Shown here one piece after another: positions 17,602 through 25,631 of a DNA stretch of 64,000 nt. The stretch spans positions 558,001 through 622,000 of the forward strand of contig JACJYG010000005.1 of the NCBI GenBank assembly GCA_020636215.1, read 5' to 3'. Source of the DNA: Lewinellaceae bacterium. Lineage in GTDB: Bacteria; Bacteroidota; Bacteroidia; Chitinophagales; Saprospiraceae. The stretch's first letter is position 1; each line of letters opens with the position of its first letter. The notes under the pieces were generated by a model. It made no database searches, was not told the DNA's origin, and worked only from the letters and a program-made list of their open reading frames with translations. Both the position numbers and the translations under genes were made by a program.

Positions 17602-18663
17602 CTATTTATCCCTCTCCGCCAGCCACTGAGCGATGGCGGGAGCCAGTACCTTCTGAGAGCGGCTGCCCACGAAGACACCAATATGGCCGCCGGGAAATTC
17701 CATCAATTCTTTATCTTTAGAGGAGACCAGTTCGTTGATCGGCTTGGTTGTATCCGGGGGAACGATATGGTCTTCTTTGGCGTAGATCGTTAAAATCGGA
17801 ACTTTGATATTGTTGAGGTTGACCTTGCGGCCGCCCAGTTCAAATTCTCCTTTGACCAGTTTATTTTGCTGGTACATTTCCTTGATAAAGCGGCGGTAGG
17901 TTTCTCCTGCCTGAGCAGGGCTGTCGGCCACCCAATGTTCCATACGGAGAAAATTCATCAGCTTGCCCTGATCGGCCATGGTTTCGGGCAAGGCCAAGTA
18001 CTTCCGCGTCTTGTTCATCGGCTTGAGCAGGTCGAAACCGGTATTGAGGAAATCACCGGGAACGATGCCACCAAAGCCATCGACAATAGCATCAACATCC
18101 ATATCTTTAGCCCACTTGAATAGCAGCCCTTCCTTGTTATCGAAATCGACTGGCGTAACCAGTGTGATCAGGTTTTTGACCTTTTCCGGGAACAGGGCCG
18201 AATAGATCAGGCTGAACGTACCGCCCTGGCAAACCCCCAACAGGTTCACCTGGTCGATATTGTGTTCGCTGCGGATGAAATCCACACAATCATTGATATT
18301 TCCGAGGATATAGTCTTCCAGGGTCTTATAGCGGTCAATTCGGGTAGGATATCCCCAATCGATGAGGTAAATGTCCATTCCTTCACTGACCAGCTTACGA
18401 ATTAAGCTGCGGTTGGGCTGGAGGTCCATCATTTCCCAACGGTTGACGAGGGCGTAGGAGACCAGTACCGGGGTGCTGATCCTGGATTTGTCCTCGCGTT
18501 CGAAATGATACAGTTTGACCTTGCCATCTTCCCACACCGTTTTTCGCGGTGCAGTGGCGATATCGACATCTTTTACCCCCGAAATGTTGCGAAGGGCATC
18601 AGATACGGTGTTCACCCGTTCTACGATTTGATCGCCCAGGTTTGTGCTTTGGTTATTGCTCAT
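17602..18663 (-). CDS. phaC: Class III poly(3-hydroxyalkanoate) synthase, catalytic subunit
   Basis: About 353 residues from MSNNQSTNLG; an upstream in-frame ATG exists but would add 17 atypical residues. It is an alpha/beta-hydrolase with the PHA-synthase lipase-like box GVCQGG (catalytic Cys145), Asp298 in AKEDHIVPP and His327 in PGGHIGVFVG. The ~350-residue length fits class III synthases, which need PhaE, encoded just upstream. It polymerises (R)-3-hydroxyacyl-CoA into carbon-storage granules. A strong hairpin separates it from phaE. Confidence 0.92.
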   Translation of the reverse strand: MSNNQSTNLGDQIVERVNTVSDALRNISGVKDVDIATAPRKTVWEDGKVKLYHFEREDKSRISTPVLVSYALVNRWEMMDLQPNRSLIRKLVSEGMDIYLIDWGYPTRIDRYKTLEDYILGNINDCVDFIRSEHNIDQVNLLGVCQGGTFSLIYSALFPEKVKNLITLVTPVDFDNKEGLLFKWAKDMDVDAIVDGFGGIVPGDFLNTGFDLLKPMNKTRKYLALPETMADQGKLMNFLRMEHWVADSPAQAGETYRRFIKEMYQQNKLVKGEFELGGRKVNLNNIKVPILTIYAKEDHIVPPDTTKPINELVSSKDKELMEFPGGHIGVFVGSRSQKVLAPAIAQWLAERDK

Positions 18664-18709
18664 TGCTCTAGTTTTTAGCCTGTTCTGTACAGCTCGGAAT
18701 AAATGGAGG

Positions 18710-18748
18710 GCCAATGCCTTCGGCTTTTTTCAAGCCGTTGGCATTGGC
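18710..18748 (-). other. Strong hairpin between phaE and phaC
   Basis: GCCAATGCC-TT-CGGCTT (18710-18726) pairs with AAGCCG-TT-GGCATTGGC (18732-18748), leaving only a 2x2 internal loop and a 5-nt apical loop. It sits in the 111-bp gap between two genes of one operon and has no T-run after it on the minus strand, so RNA processing or mRNA stability is more likely than termination. Confidence 0.6.
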
Positions 18749-18774
18749 TGGAGTGTTTGCGCTAGCGTCCGCTC

Positions 18775-20160
18775 TTATTTCTTCTTTGAAGCCGTGCTGG
18801 CCGTACGGCGGCCGGAAGCAGTTGTTTCTTCCTTTTCTTTAGCTACTGCCGGTTTGCTGGCCAGAAGAAGGGCTTTTTCCATATCGGCGATCTTTTGCTC
18901 GAGCGTGCGCACCTTGCGGCGCAGGGCATTGACTTCTTTGGCAAAATCATCGCCATCCGTTTTCGTCAGGAAAGGCAGGTCGGCGCCCATCAGTTCAGTG
19001 GCTTTATCGGTCATGGATTTGATCTGTGTACCGATGGCAGCTACTTCACTTTGCAGCTTGGAATAATCGTCGGCGTGCAGGGTTTCCAACAGGGAATTTT
19101 CCAACTTGTTGACGAAGTGCTGGAAGAACTCCTGATAGTCCACCATTTCCTGCTTGTCCTTATATTGCTTGTAGAAATCGCGGAGGGTATCCGGCAGTGC
19201 GAACTGTCCGGCTTCGTAGACCTTGCTCTGAAGTTCTGCGGATTTCAGTACGAAAGCGATATAGGCGAACTGGAGGTCGCGCATCAGCTTGGCCATCTCC
19301 GTTTGACGGCCCTGAGCCATAATATTGTAGAAAGGCAGCATCTGGTCGCGCAGGCGGTTGTTGAAGTCGGATGCCATTTCAAAGAAAGGCAGGTTGCCCT
19401 TGCTCATATATTCGCGCATTTTCTCCTTCCAGGCGTCGCTAACGGTGCCCCATTCGCCGGCTCCCTGCTGGGCGAAAGAGAAATAGTTTTCAAACCACTG
19501 ATTGATATTCTCGATCAGTTCGCTGACGTTGCCAATGGGACGGAAGCCCATCATCTGGTTGACCACCTTTTGGTAGGCATCGGGTGTGAAATATTTATCC
19601 ACCATGTCTTTGGTGAATAAGCCGTTCTGGATCAGGCGCTGCATAGGCTCCCAATACCGGCGCATGAAGTCAAACGTCTCCATGAAGTTGGTGTAGTGGG
19701 GGCGCATGTTGAACGGCATCTTGTCCAGAACCTGCTGGCTGGCCCATTGGTTGCCTTGTTCCATCCAGTTTTTCCAGTTCTTCACCCCTTCCTCGAAAAA
19801 CGTGGAAGGTTGGTAGCTGCCTGGAAATTCCGGCATTTTCAGCCCCATTTTTTCAGCATTCTCCCGGTAGAAATCCACCCAACGTTTGGCGAAATCATTC
19901 TGCATTTCCATCCATTGCTGGACCTGCTCCGGAGCCTTTTCAAAAGCCTGCTGAGGGTTAGCGCCGCTCTGCATGGCTTGTTCGAAGAAGGCCTGCTGCT
20001 TTTTGAACCATTCGGTAAAAAGGTCCTGGGCTTCTTCCTTTTCCTTCTTGTTATCGTGGCCGTTGGTCTTAACCGACTCGGCCATCTGGCTGGAAAGGTT
20101 ATTCCAGAACTCCATGGCCTTCTTTTGGCCTTCAAAAAATATATCAAATTGATTTTTCAT
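18775..20160 (-). CDS. phaE: Class III PHA synthase subunit PhaE
   Basis: A 461-residue, mostly helical protein that matches PhaE, the non-catalytic partner of class III PhaC. The N-terminal aromatic-rich helices (FFEGQKKAMEFWNNL, FTEWFKKQQAFFEQAM) and the central NMRPHYTNFMETFDFMRRYW region are typical. The C-terminus has a heptad coiled coil (NALRRKVRTLEQKIADMEKA) and then a Lys/Ser/Thr-rich tail, which could bind DNA or granules. It lies 26 bp after the phasin-like gene. PhaE is needed for synthase activity and granule formation in this class. Confidence 0.88.
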   Translation of the reverse strand: MKNQFDIFFEGQKKAMEFWNNLSSQMAESVKTNGHDNKKEKEEAQDLFTEWFKKQQAFFEQAMQSGANPQQAFEKAPEQVQQWMEMQNDFAKRWVDFYRENAEKMGLKMPEFPGSYQPSTFFEEGVKNWKNWMEQGNQWASQQVLDKMPFNMRPHYTNFMETFDFMRRYWEPMQRLIQNGLFTKDMVDKYFTPDAYQKVVNQMMGFRPIGNVSELIENINQWFENYFSFAQQGAGEWGTVSDAWKEKMREYMSKGNLPFFEMASDFNNRLRDQMLPFYNIMAQGRQTEMAKLMRDLQFAYIAFVLKSAELQSKVYEAGQFALPDTLRDFYKQYKDKQEMVDYQEFFQHFVNKLENSLLETLHADDYSKLQSEVAAIGTQIKSMTDKATELMGADLPFLTKTDGDDFAKEVNALRRKVRTLEQKIADMEKALLLASKPAVAKEKEETTASGRRTASTASKKK

Positions 20161-20186
20161 GTCGCGATTGGTTTTAATAAATTGGC

Positions 20187-20627
20187 TTATTCAAAGTAGT
20201 GTTCAACGACCTTTGCATTGGCCGTGTTGGTTTCGTAAATGGCCTTGACGGAATCCTGATACAGGTTGGTCAGCTTTTTGACCCGGTCCTGCTGGGTTTC
20301 GATCACATCCTTGGCCCAGATATTGCGGAAATACTCGAGGGTCTTCTTGTACAAGTCCATCGAAAGTTCCATGTTCTTGGTATAGTCATTGGTGAAACTG
20401 GACCAAAAGTCTTTCTGATAAGCTTCCAGGTGTTCTTTCGCCGCCATTTTTTCAACCAGCTCGTAGGAGCGGGTGAAGTATTCATTCAAAAGTTCACCGG
20501 CTTTGTTGGCTGCTTCCTTATTGGGCGTCGCCGCTTCAATAACAGCGTTGGTATAATTGGTAAGTGTGGAAAACAACTTGTTCTGATTTTCCAGGATTTG
20601 GTCAAAATAATTCTTGGTGCCAGCCAT
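20187..20627 (-). CDS. Phasin-like granule protein
   Basis: A 146-residue all-helical protein (KNYFDQILENQNKLFSTLTN, then repeated Tyr/Phe/Lys-rich amphipathic helices) without a signal peptide or membrane helix. Size, composition and its place as first gene before phaE-phaC fit a phasin, which coats PHA granules. Sequence similarity to named phasin families is not certain by eye. Gene order is phasin-phaE-phaC, all leftward; the promoter should lie in 20628-20855. Confidence 0.7.
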   Translation of the reverse strand: MAGTKNYFDQILENQNKLFSTLTNYTNAVIEAATPNKEAANKAGELLNEYFTRSYELVEKMAAKEHLEAYQKDFWSSFTNDYTKNMELSMDLYKKTLEYFRNIWAKDVIETQQDRVKKLTNLYQDSVKAIYETNTANAKVVEHYFE

Positions 20628-20855
20628 GATCGTACTTTTTATGTTGAAAAATATTTTTTGCCTTTTGATGCTGTAAAATTACTTTCAACTGGCGGCCCGA
20701 TCAATAGGGGTTTCTATATGTATAGGGTTGACTTAAGCGATTTTTTTGTGGATAAGCATTTTTTAAAAAATTGATAAACAGTGTTTTAAGTTTAAAAATA
20801 AGGGGGTGGACAATTTGTGTTTTTCTTCCCCCCCCCTAAAAATATTCTTGGCTAA

Positions 20856-21016
20856 GAAGCTGTTTGAATTTGGTTTTTAGAATTTATTATAGGCTATTTT
20901 TTCGTCAATCAAGGCTCTTTTTGAGCCTCGTACCCATAGGTACGGGGCGAAAAAAAGCCGCAGAGTGGCGGAAAAAGAGGCATAATAAAACTGAAGGACT
21001 AAATTCAAACAGCTTC
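20856..21016 (+). mobile_element. MITE-like palindromic element, copy 2
   Basis: 161 bp, apparently identical to copy 1, flanked by TAA at 20853-20855 and 21017-21019. Its right end touches the phaA stop codon: the minus-strand TAG at 21018-21016 is made of TA from the flanking repeat and the element's terminal G. Together with 20628-20855 (A/T-rich, with a run of C near 20829-20836) it fills the gap between phaA and the phasin gene. Confidence 0.85.
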
Positions 21017-22194
21017 TAAACCCTCTCAATAATAATAGAAGAAGCGCCGCCACCACCATTGCAGATGGCTACCAGCCCACGCCGGCCTCCCTTTTGGTGC
21101 AGTACATTGTTGAGCGTGGTGACGATACGTGCTCCGCTGGCGCCCAGGGGATGGCCGAGCGATACAGCGCCACCGAAGACGTTGACCTTTTCCACATCAA
21201 CGCCCAGCAGTTTATTGAAAGCGAGGGTGACTACGGCAAAAGCTTCATTCACTTCAAAGTAGTCGATATCTTCCAGTTTCAGGCCGGCGCGTTTCAGGGC
21301 GATAGGCGCCGCCTTAGTTGGCGCGGTGGTAAACCACTCCGGTTCCTGAGCGGCGTCGGCAAAGCTGAGGATGCGCGCCACCGGTTGTAGCCCAAGCTCT
21401 TTTACCTTTTCGGCACTGGCCAGCACGAGCGCGGCAGCCCCGTCATTGATGGTGGAGGCATTGGCCGCAGTAACAGTGCCATCTTTGCTGAATGCAGGGC
21501 GAAGGCCGGGGATCTTATCAAAAAAGACGCGCTTGAATTCTTCATCTTCGCTGACCACTACCGGGCCTCCTTTGCGTTGAGGGACTTCCACCGGAACGAT
21601 TTCCTTGCCGAAAGCGCCGCTTGCTGTACTTTGGGCGGAACGCTGGTAGGATTTTATGGCAAAAGCATCCTGTTCTTCGCGACTGATGTTATATTTCGTA
21701 GCAGTCTGGTCTGCGCAGGTGCCCATCAATGCATGGTTGTAGGCATCCGTCAGGCCATCCTGGACCAAGCCGTCGATCACCTGGCCATGGCCGTAGCCGT
21801 AGCCGTAGCGCCCCTTGGGCAAGTAGTAGGGCACCATGCTCATGTTCTCCATACCGCCTGCCACGATAATGTCCTGATGGCCAAGCATAATGGATTGGGC
21901 TCCAAACATGATGGACTTAGCGCCGGAGGAACAGACCTTATTGACAGTAGTGCAGGGAACCGTATTCGGGATTCCAGCGAGCAAAGCCGCCTGCCGGGCC
22001 GGCGCCTGCCCCAGATTGGCCGAACAGACATTGCCCATAAACACTTCTTCTACCTGTTCTGCCTTTACCCCAGCTTTTTCCAGTGCGCCTTTGATGGCTG
22101 CTGCCCCTAATTGTGGAGCGGGAACCGTCGACAAAGCACCGCCGAAGCTACCCAGGGGGGTACGTACCGCAGAAACAATATATACTTCTCTCAT
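21016..22194 (-). CDS. phaA: Acetyl-CoA C-acetyltransferase (beta-ketothiolase)
   Basis: A 392-residue thiolase with full family length. The nucleophile Cys88 is in NKVCSSGAKSI, the acid/base His348 in VSLGHPLGASGARI, and Cys378 in the C-terminal AICNGGGGAS. It condenses two acetyl-CoA to acetoacetyl-CoA, the first step of poly(3-hydroxybutyrate) synthesis. It is divergent from phaB across a 313-bp gap and followed by the phasin-phaE-phaC set in the same direction. The stop codon overlaps a MITE-like element, but the protein ends at the normal thiolase terminus (IIIERV). Confidence 0.93.
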   Translation of the reverse strand: MREVYIVSAVRTPLGSFGGALSTVPAPQLGAAAIKGALEKAGVKAEQVEEVFMGNVCSANLGQAPARQAALLAGIPNTVPCTTVNKVCSSGAKSIMFGAQSIMLGHQDIIVAGGMENMSMVPYYLPKGRYGYGYGHGQVIDGLVQDGLTDAYNHALMGTCADQTATKYNISREEQDAFAIKSYQRSAQSTASGAFGKEIVPVEVPQRKGGPVVVSEDEEFKRVFFDKIPGLRPAFSKDGTVTAANASTINDGAAALVLASAEKVKELGLQPVARILSFADAAQEPEWFTTAPTKAAPIALKRAGLKLEDIDYFEVNEAFAVVTLAFNKLLGVDVEKVNVFGGAVSLGHPLGASGARIVTTLNNVLHQKGGRRGLVAICNGGGGASSIIIERV

Positions 22195-22507
22195 GTTTAG
22201 TAGGTTTTATTGAAGGTTAGTTGAAATTTTAGCATTCGGATACTGAACAGTAAAGATCGCAATTTAATCCTTTTTTACCAAGCTATGCCTTTCCGTCAGC
22301 CATTCTAATTAATTGTCTTAATAGTCTGTATCCCATGTTTTTACAGGTGTCTGGAACGGTGTTTTTTTATTGGGTCAACCCATTTGAGCTTCTGTCTTCA
22401 CTCCATTGCTAAAGGCTGTTTTCCTACATTTGAATGGGTATCTTCCTGCGTGTTGCCAGATAGCTGGCAATGGGTCCTATGTACAAATAATTCCAAAAAA
22501 AAAAACA
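22195..22507. promoter_or_regulatory. Divergent phaA-phaB promoter region
   Basis: This 313-bp non-coding gap separates phaA (leftward) from phaB (rightward). On the + strand TACATTTG at 22425-22432 matches the Bacteroidota -7 element TAnnTTTG exactly. An ATTG at 22405-22408 is a possible -33 element, though its 16-bp spacing is shorter than usual. A TGGGT-CA-ACCCA inverted repeat near 22372-22383 could be an operator. phaB then has a long A-run (22496-22505) just before its ATG instead of a Shine-Dalgarno site. Confidence 0.45.
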
Positions 22508-23332
22508 ATGAATAGACTCAGAGACAAGGTAGCAATCATCACCGGGGGAGCTAGTGGCATTGGTAAGGCGACAGCAATCCGATTTGCAGAAGAAGGCGCA
22601 AGAGTTGCCATATGGGATATCAGTGAGGAAAATGGCGTGGCCGTGGCCGCTGAGGTGAACGAAATACTGGCAGTACGTTACGCTGAAAAAGAGGCCAGTG
22701 TTGGCTCCTGGCACAGCGGCGAGGCCAACGGAAAAGCTATTGCTACTGCGCCTTATAGCAAGTTTTATAAAGTGAACACGACCAGCCTGGAAAATATTGA
22801 AGCGGCTGCGGCTGCAGTGGTGGACGATTTTGGCCAGATCGACATTCTGATCAACAACGCTGGCATTACTCGCGATGCATCTATGAAAAAGATGACGTCC
22901 GCCCAGTGGCAATCGGTCATTGACGTCAACCTGACCGGAGTTTGGAATTGCACTAAAGCGGTGGCTCCTTATATGCTTGAACGCGCTTATGGCCGTATTA
23001 TCAGCGCTGCTTCGGTTGTTGGGCTTTATGGCAATTTCGGACAGGCTAATTACGTGGCTACAAAAGCCGGCGTGATCGGCCTGACCAAGGTGTGGGCGCG
23101 GGAGTTTGGCCGCAAAGGTGTTACCGCCAATGCGATCGCACCCGGCTTTATCGCGACCGATATGATGCTCACTATCCCCGAAAAAGTACTCAAAATGATG
23201 GAAGAAAAGGCGCCTGTCGGCCGCCTGGGCCTGCCCGAAGAAGTGGCAAATGCCTATCTTTTCCTGGCGTCCGATGAGGCCGCATTTATCAATGGCGCCA
23301 CCATCAGTGTTGATGGCGGATTGACCCTCTAA
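22508..23332 (+). CDS. phaB: Acetoacetyl-CoA reductase (SDR family) with an internal duplication
   Basis: About 274 residues from MNRLRDKVAI; an earlier in-frame ATG gives a non-homologous leader. The TGGASGIG nucleotide-binding motif, NNAG, a catalytic Ser and YxxxK (Tyr182, Lys186) mark a classical short-chain dehydrogenase of the FabG/PhaB type. It would reduce acetoacetyl-CoA to (R)-3-hydroxybutyryl-CoA for PhaC. It is some 27 residues longer than usual: residues ~57-82 (RYAEKEASVGSWHS..) look like a diverged second copy of ~25-50 (RFAEEGARVAIWDIS..). All catalytic residues remain. Confidence 0.88.
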   Translation: MNRLRDKVAIITGGASGIGKATAIRFAEEGARVAIWDISEENGVAVAAEVNEILAVRYAEKEASVGSWHSGEANGKAIATAPYSKFYKVNTTSLENIEAAAAAVVDDFGQIDILINNAGITRDASMKKMTSAQWQSVIDVNLTGVWNCTKAVAPYMLERAYGRIISAASVVGLYGNFGQANYVATKAGVIGLTKVWAREFGRKGVTANAIAPGFIATDMMLTIPEKVLKMMEEKAPVGRLGLPEEVANAYLFLASDEAAFINGATISVDGGLTL

Positions 23333-23370
23333 GAATAGCTGGTATACTGCTTATCCATTTTGTAAGGATC

Positions 23371-23411
23371 TTGGGCCGTAGCGCATGAATTGTGCATTAC
23401 GGCCCAATTTT
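23371..23411 (+). terminator. phaB terminator
   Basis: TTGGGCCGTA (23371-23380) pairs with TACGGCCCAA (23398-23407), with further pairing GCA/TGC inside, and TTTTAT follows. It lies 39 bp after the phaB stop. Confidence 0.75.
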
Positions 23412-23596
23412 ATGAGAATTGAGGCAGACGGCCTTCCCGCATTTCGGCCAGTTAAGCTGGTTCGCGATTTTTTGACACTTCTCGTTTGCCATTACAATGG
23501 ATAGCCGATAAACCATCCATTTAACATCCCCCTCGGCCTGATTCGTATCTAGCTATCTATATGTTTTTATGTTTTCTTAAAAAATCCGTACCTTTA

Positions 23597-23757
23597 GAAA
23601 CTATTTGAATTTGGTTTTTAGAATTTATTATAGGCTATTTTTTCGTCAATCAAGGCTCTTTTTGAGCCTCGTACCCATAGGTGCGGGGCGAAAAAAAGCC
23701 GCAGAGTGGCGGAAAAAGAGGCATAATAAAACTGAAGGACTAAATTCAAACAGCTTC
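23597..23757 (+). mobile_element. MITE-like palindromic element, copy 3
   Basis: 161 bp, flanked by TTA on both sides (23594-23596 and 23758-23760). It differs from copies 1 and 2 at about three positions: two in the left terminal repeat (GAAACTATTTG) and one near the centre (GTGCGGGG). It ends 18 bp before the likely start of the next gene, and one of its frames is open into that gene. The remaining part of 23412-23596 shows no feature. Confidence 0.85.
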
Positions 23758-23775
23758 TTAGAGGGGATCTATCCC

Positions 23776-25224
23776 GTGAAAAATGAAATTGAAGCCGGAA
23801 TGAGGACGAAACTGCAAAAGTTTACGGAATTTGCCAATACACTGCTGCCACATGAAACGGCCTACCTGTTGTCTGTACAACAGTTTGAGGATGACATCAA
23901 ACTCGGCATTCTGGAGCTAATCGATTACAACTGCCGCAATATCAGGCAGTTTACACCCTATGATCAGGAAATAGACAAGCGTAAGTACTCCAACCTGAAG
24001 AGTTGGATCGTAGAGCGATTGGAAGCCATCGATGTCGATGTTCGATTCGATTGGATGAGCAGGATGGAACGTCAGATCATGACAGATTCTATTCTGCCAC
24101 AAGAGGAAAAACAATTATTGCGCGCCATCCGGGAATACGAAGCCCTGGATTTTTACTTCACCAAATTCTATGAACTGGCCGAAATCTACCGGCACTTCCT
24201 GCTCATCCGGATGCGCTATGCCCATCACAAGGTAGCGGATGACTTTCTGAAGCGGTATCGCAACCAATACAACCAATCCCGGGCTGTGTTTGAGCGCCTG
24301 CACGAAGCTACGCTCGATATTGTCAACCAATACTCTCAGAACTCGGCCCAGTCATTGCATTGGGAAAACTGGCTGACCGAGATTTTTTACAACGAAGAAT
24401 TGGATGGGCTGAACCGCTATCTGGCCCTGGTGCGCCTCACTTTTATCTATTTTAATTACCGGCAATTCGAAAAGCTGCGGTCCAAATACGATTACATCGA
24501 CGAGCGATTCAAAGAGGGGGCCTATTATTCGCGCCGGCTGCTATTGAACTACTATGGCAACCGGGTGCTGCTCCACACTAAATTCCACGAATACGATAAG
24601 GCTGAATACTTTGGTTACCTCTCCGTCAGGGAAAAGAATAGCGATTATATCCACTACGTGAACAACCTCAGCGCCGTCTTATTGCGGCAAAAGAAATACC
24701 CGGAGGCATTGCAACTTATGCGTGCTGCCTACCCGGAGATGAAAAATACGCCGAGTTTCCACAACCGCATTGGTTTTGTGGCATTCTACCTGAAGTGCCT
24801 CAATTACAATCAACAATACCGGAATTCAGAAAATTACGCGGAGTCCTTTTTGCAGGCCTATAAAAAGGAGATATTCGAATACCGCTGGCACATATTTTTC
24901 TCTTCCTACCTGGAAGCCCTTTTACAGCAGGAAAAATACAGTAAACTTCTAAAGGTAGTGCGCAAGTATAACTTGCTGGATCGCGAACGGCAGTACCAGA
25001 AGAATGCCAATTATCTGCCTACTATCTTGTGGTATAATGCGGTGGCCCAGTACAAGGAAATGCTGATTCCCAAGGAAGAAATAAGCAGCCTCATCCAGCA
25101 ATCCATCACTCAGCTGGACCGCCTTGAGGTTAAGCAGTTCCAATTGCGCGATCTGTTGGAAGAGCTACGCCCCTTCATTCCAGGCGTCATCAACCGAATA
25201 CAGGACAAAATGATGACATCTTAG
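23776..25224 (+). CDS. Unknown helical-repeat (TPR-like) protein
   Basis: Not recognised. About 482 residues if it starts at the GTG 23776 (VKNEIEAGMR); the ATG at 23800 is an equal alternative. The open frame reaches back into the palindromic element, but that part is element sequence. It is all-helical and rich in Tyr, Phe, Leu, Arg and Lys, with helix pairs of TPR type (HYVNNLSAVLLRQKKYPEALQLMRAAYP). There is no signal peptide or membrane helix, so it is probably cytoplasmic scaffold or regulator. The gene is bracketed by element copy 3 and a 52-bp relative that forms its stop codon. Confidence 0.7.
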   Translation: MKNEIEAGMRTKLQKFTEFANTLLPHETAYLLSVQQFEDDIKLGILELIDYNCRNIRQFTPYDQEIDKRKYSNLKSWIVERLEAIDVDVRFDWMSRMERQIMTDSILPQEEKQLLRAIREYEALDFYFTKFYELAEIYRHFLLIRMRYAHHKVADDFLKRYRNQYNQSRAVFERLHEATLDIVNQYSQNSAQSLHWENWLTEIFYNEELDGLNRYLALVRLTFIYFNYRQFEKLRSKYDYIDERFKEGAYYSRRLLLNYYGNRVLLHTKFHEYDKAEYFGYLSVREKNSDYIHYVNNLSAVLLRQKKYPEALQLMRAAYPEMKNTPSFHNRIGFVAFYLKCLNYNQQYRNSENYAESFLQAYKKEIFEYRWHIFFSSYLEALLQQEKYSKLLKVVRKYNLLDRERQYQKNANYLPTILWYNAVAQYKEMLIPKEEISSLIQQSITQLDRLEVKQFQLRDLLEELRPFIPGVINRIQDKMMTS

Positions 25225-25275
25225 AGCTTGTTCAAATTTCGTTTTCAGCCCAAAGGATGAAATTTGAACAAGCTC
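25224..25275 (+). mobile_element. 52-bp mini-element related to the 161-bp family
   Basis: Perfect 17-bp terminal inverted repeats, GAGCTTGTTCAAATTTC and GAAATTTGAACAAGCTC, surround an 18-bp core. TTA lies on both sides (25221-25223 and 25276-25278). The ends resemble those of the 161-bp elements (GAAGCTGTTTGAATTT) and the flanking repeat is of the same TWA type. The upstream gene's TAG stop (25222-25224) is formed by TA of the flank and G of the element. As RNA it is a long hairpin and could also act as a 3' end structure. Confidence 0.65.
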
Positions 25276-25376
25276 TTAGCTTTTTACTTACTACCTGATG
25301 AATGAACAGCTTGCTTTGGGTATATGCGTGGCGAAAGTTTCCGCAAGCAGCATTCGCCTTTAAACATACTCCTATA

Positions 25377-25631
25377 CTACCGTCTTAATTGATTGAACCG
25401 ATGGTCCTGGCCGTCCAATACTGCTTCGTAATGCTGGATCAGCATGGCTTGTTGTTTGGCCATTTTATTGAGTAATCGGAGTTCTTCATTAAGGCTTTGT
25501 TCGGCGTCAGATGGGTTGCGATGGTAAGGCAAGCGCTTTCGGTTTTTGTTGATGTCGAGAATTTTTTCAACAATCTGATTGAGAATAACACGGGCTCGAA
25601 TCAATCGGTGTTTCATGGATCGTTTCGTCAT
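25377..25631 (-). CDS. Small basic protein of unknown function
   Basis: 84 residues, not recognised. It is strongly helical and charged (MKHRLIRARVILNQIVEKIL, then ELRLLNKMAKQQAMLIQHYE), with no export signal. It could start at the internal Met6. Codon choice looks ordinary for the region. It stands alone between the unknown gene and the cco cluster, so context gives no hint. Confidence 0.5.
   Translation of the reverse strand: MTKRSMKHRLIRARVILNQIVEKILDINKNRKRLPYHRNPSDAEQSLNEELRLLNKMAKQQAMLIQHYEAVLDGQDHRFNQLRR

Noticed and set aside
23605..23775. N-terminal extension of the unknown helical-repeat protein
   Set aside because: It is element copy 3 read in an open frame; the real start is at 23776 or 23800.
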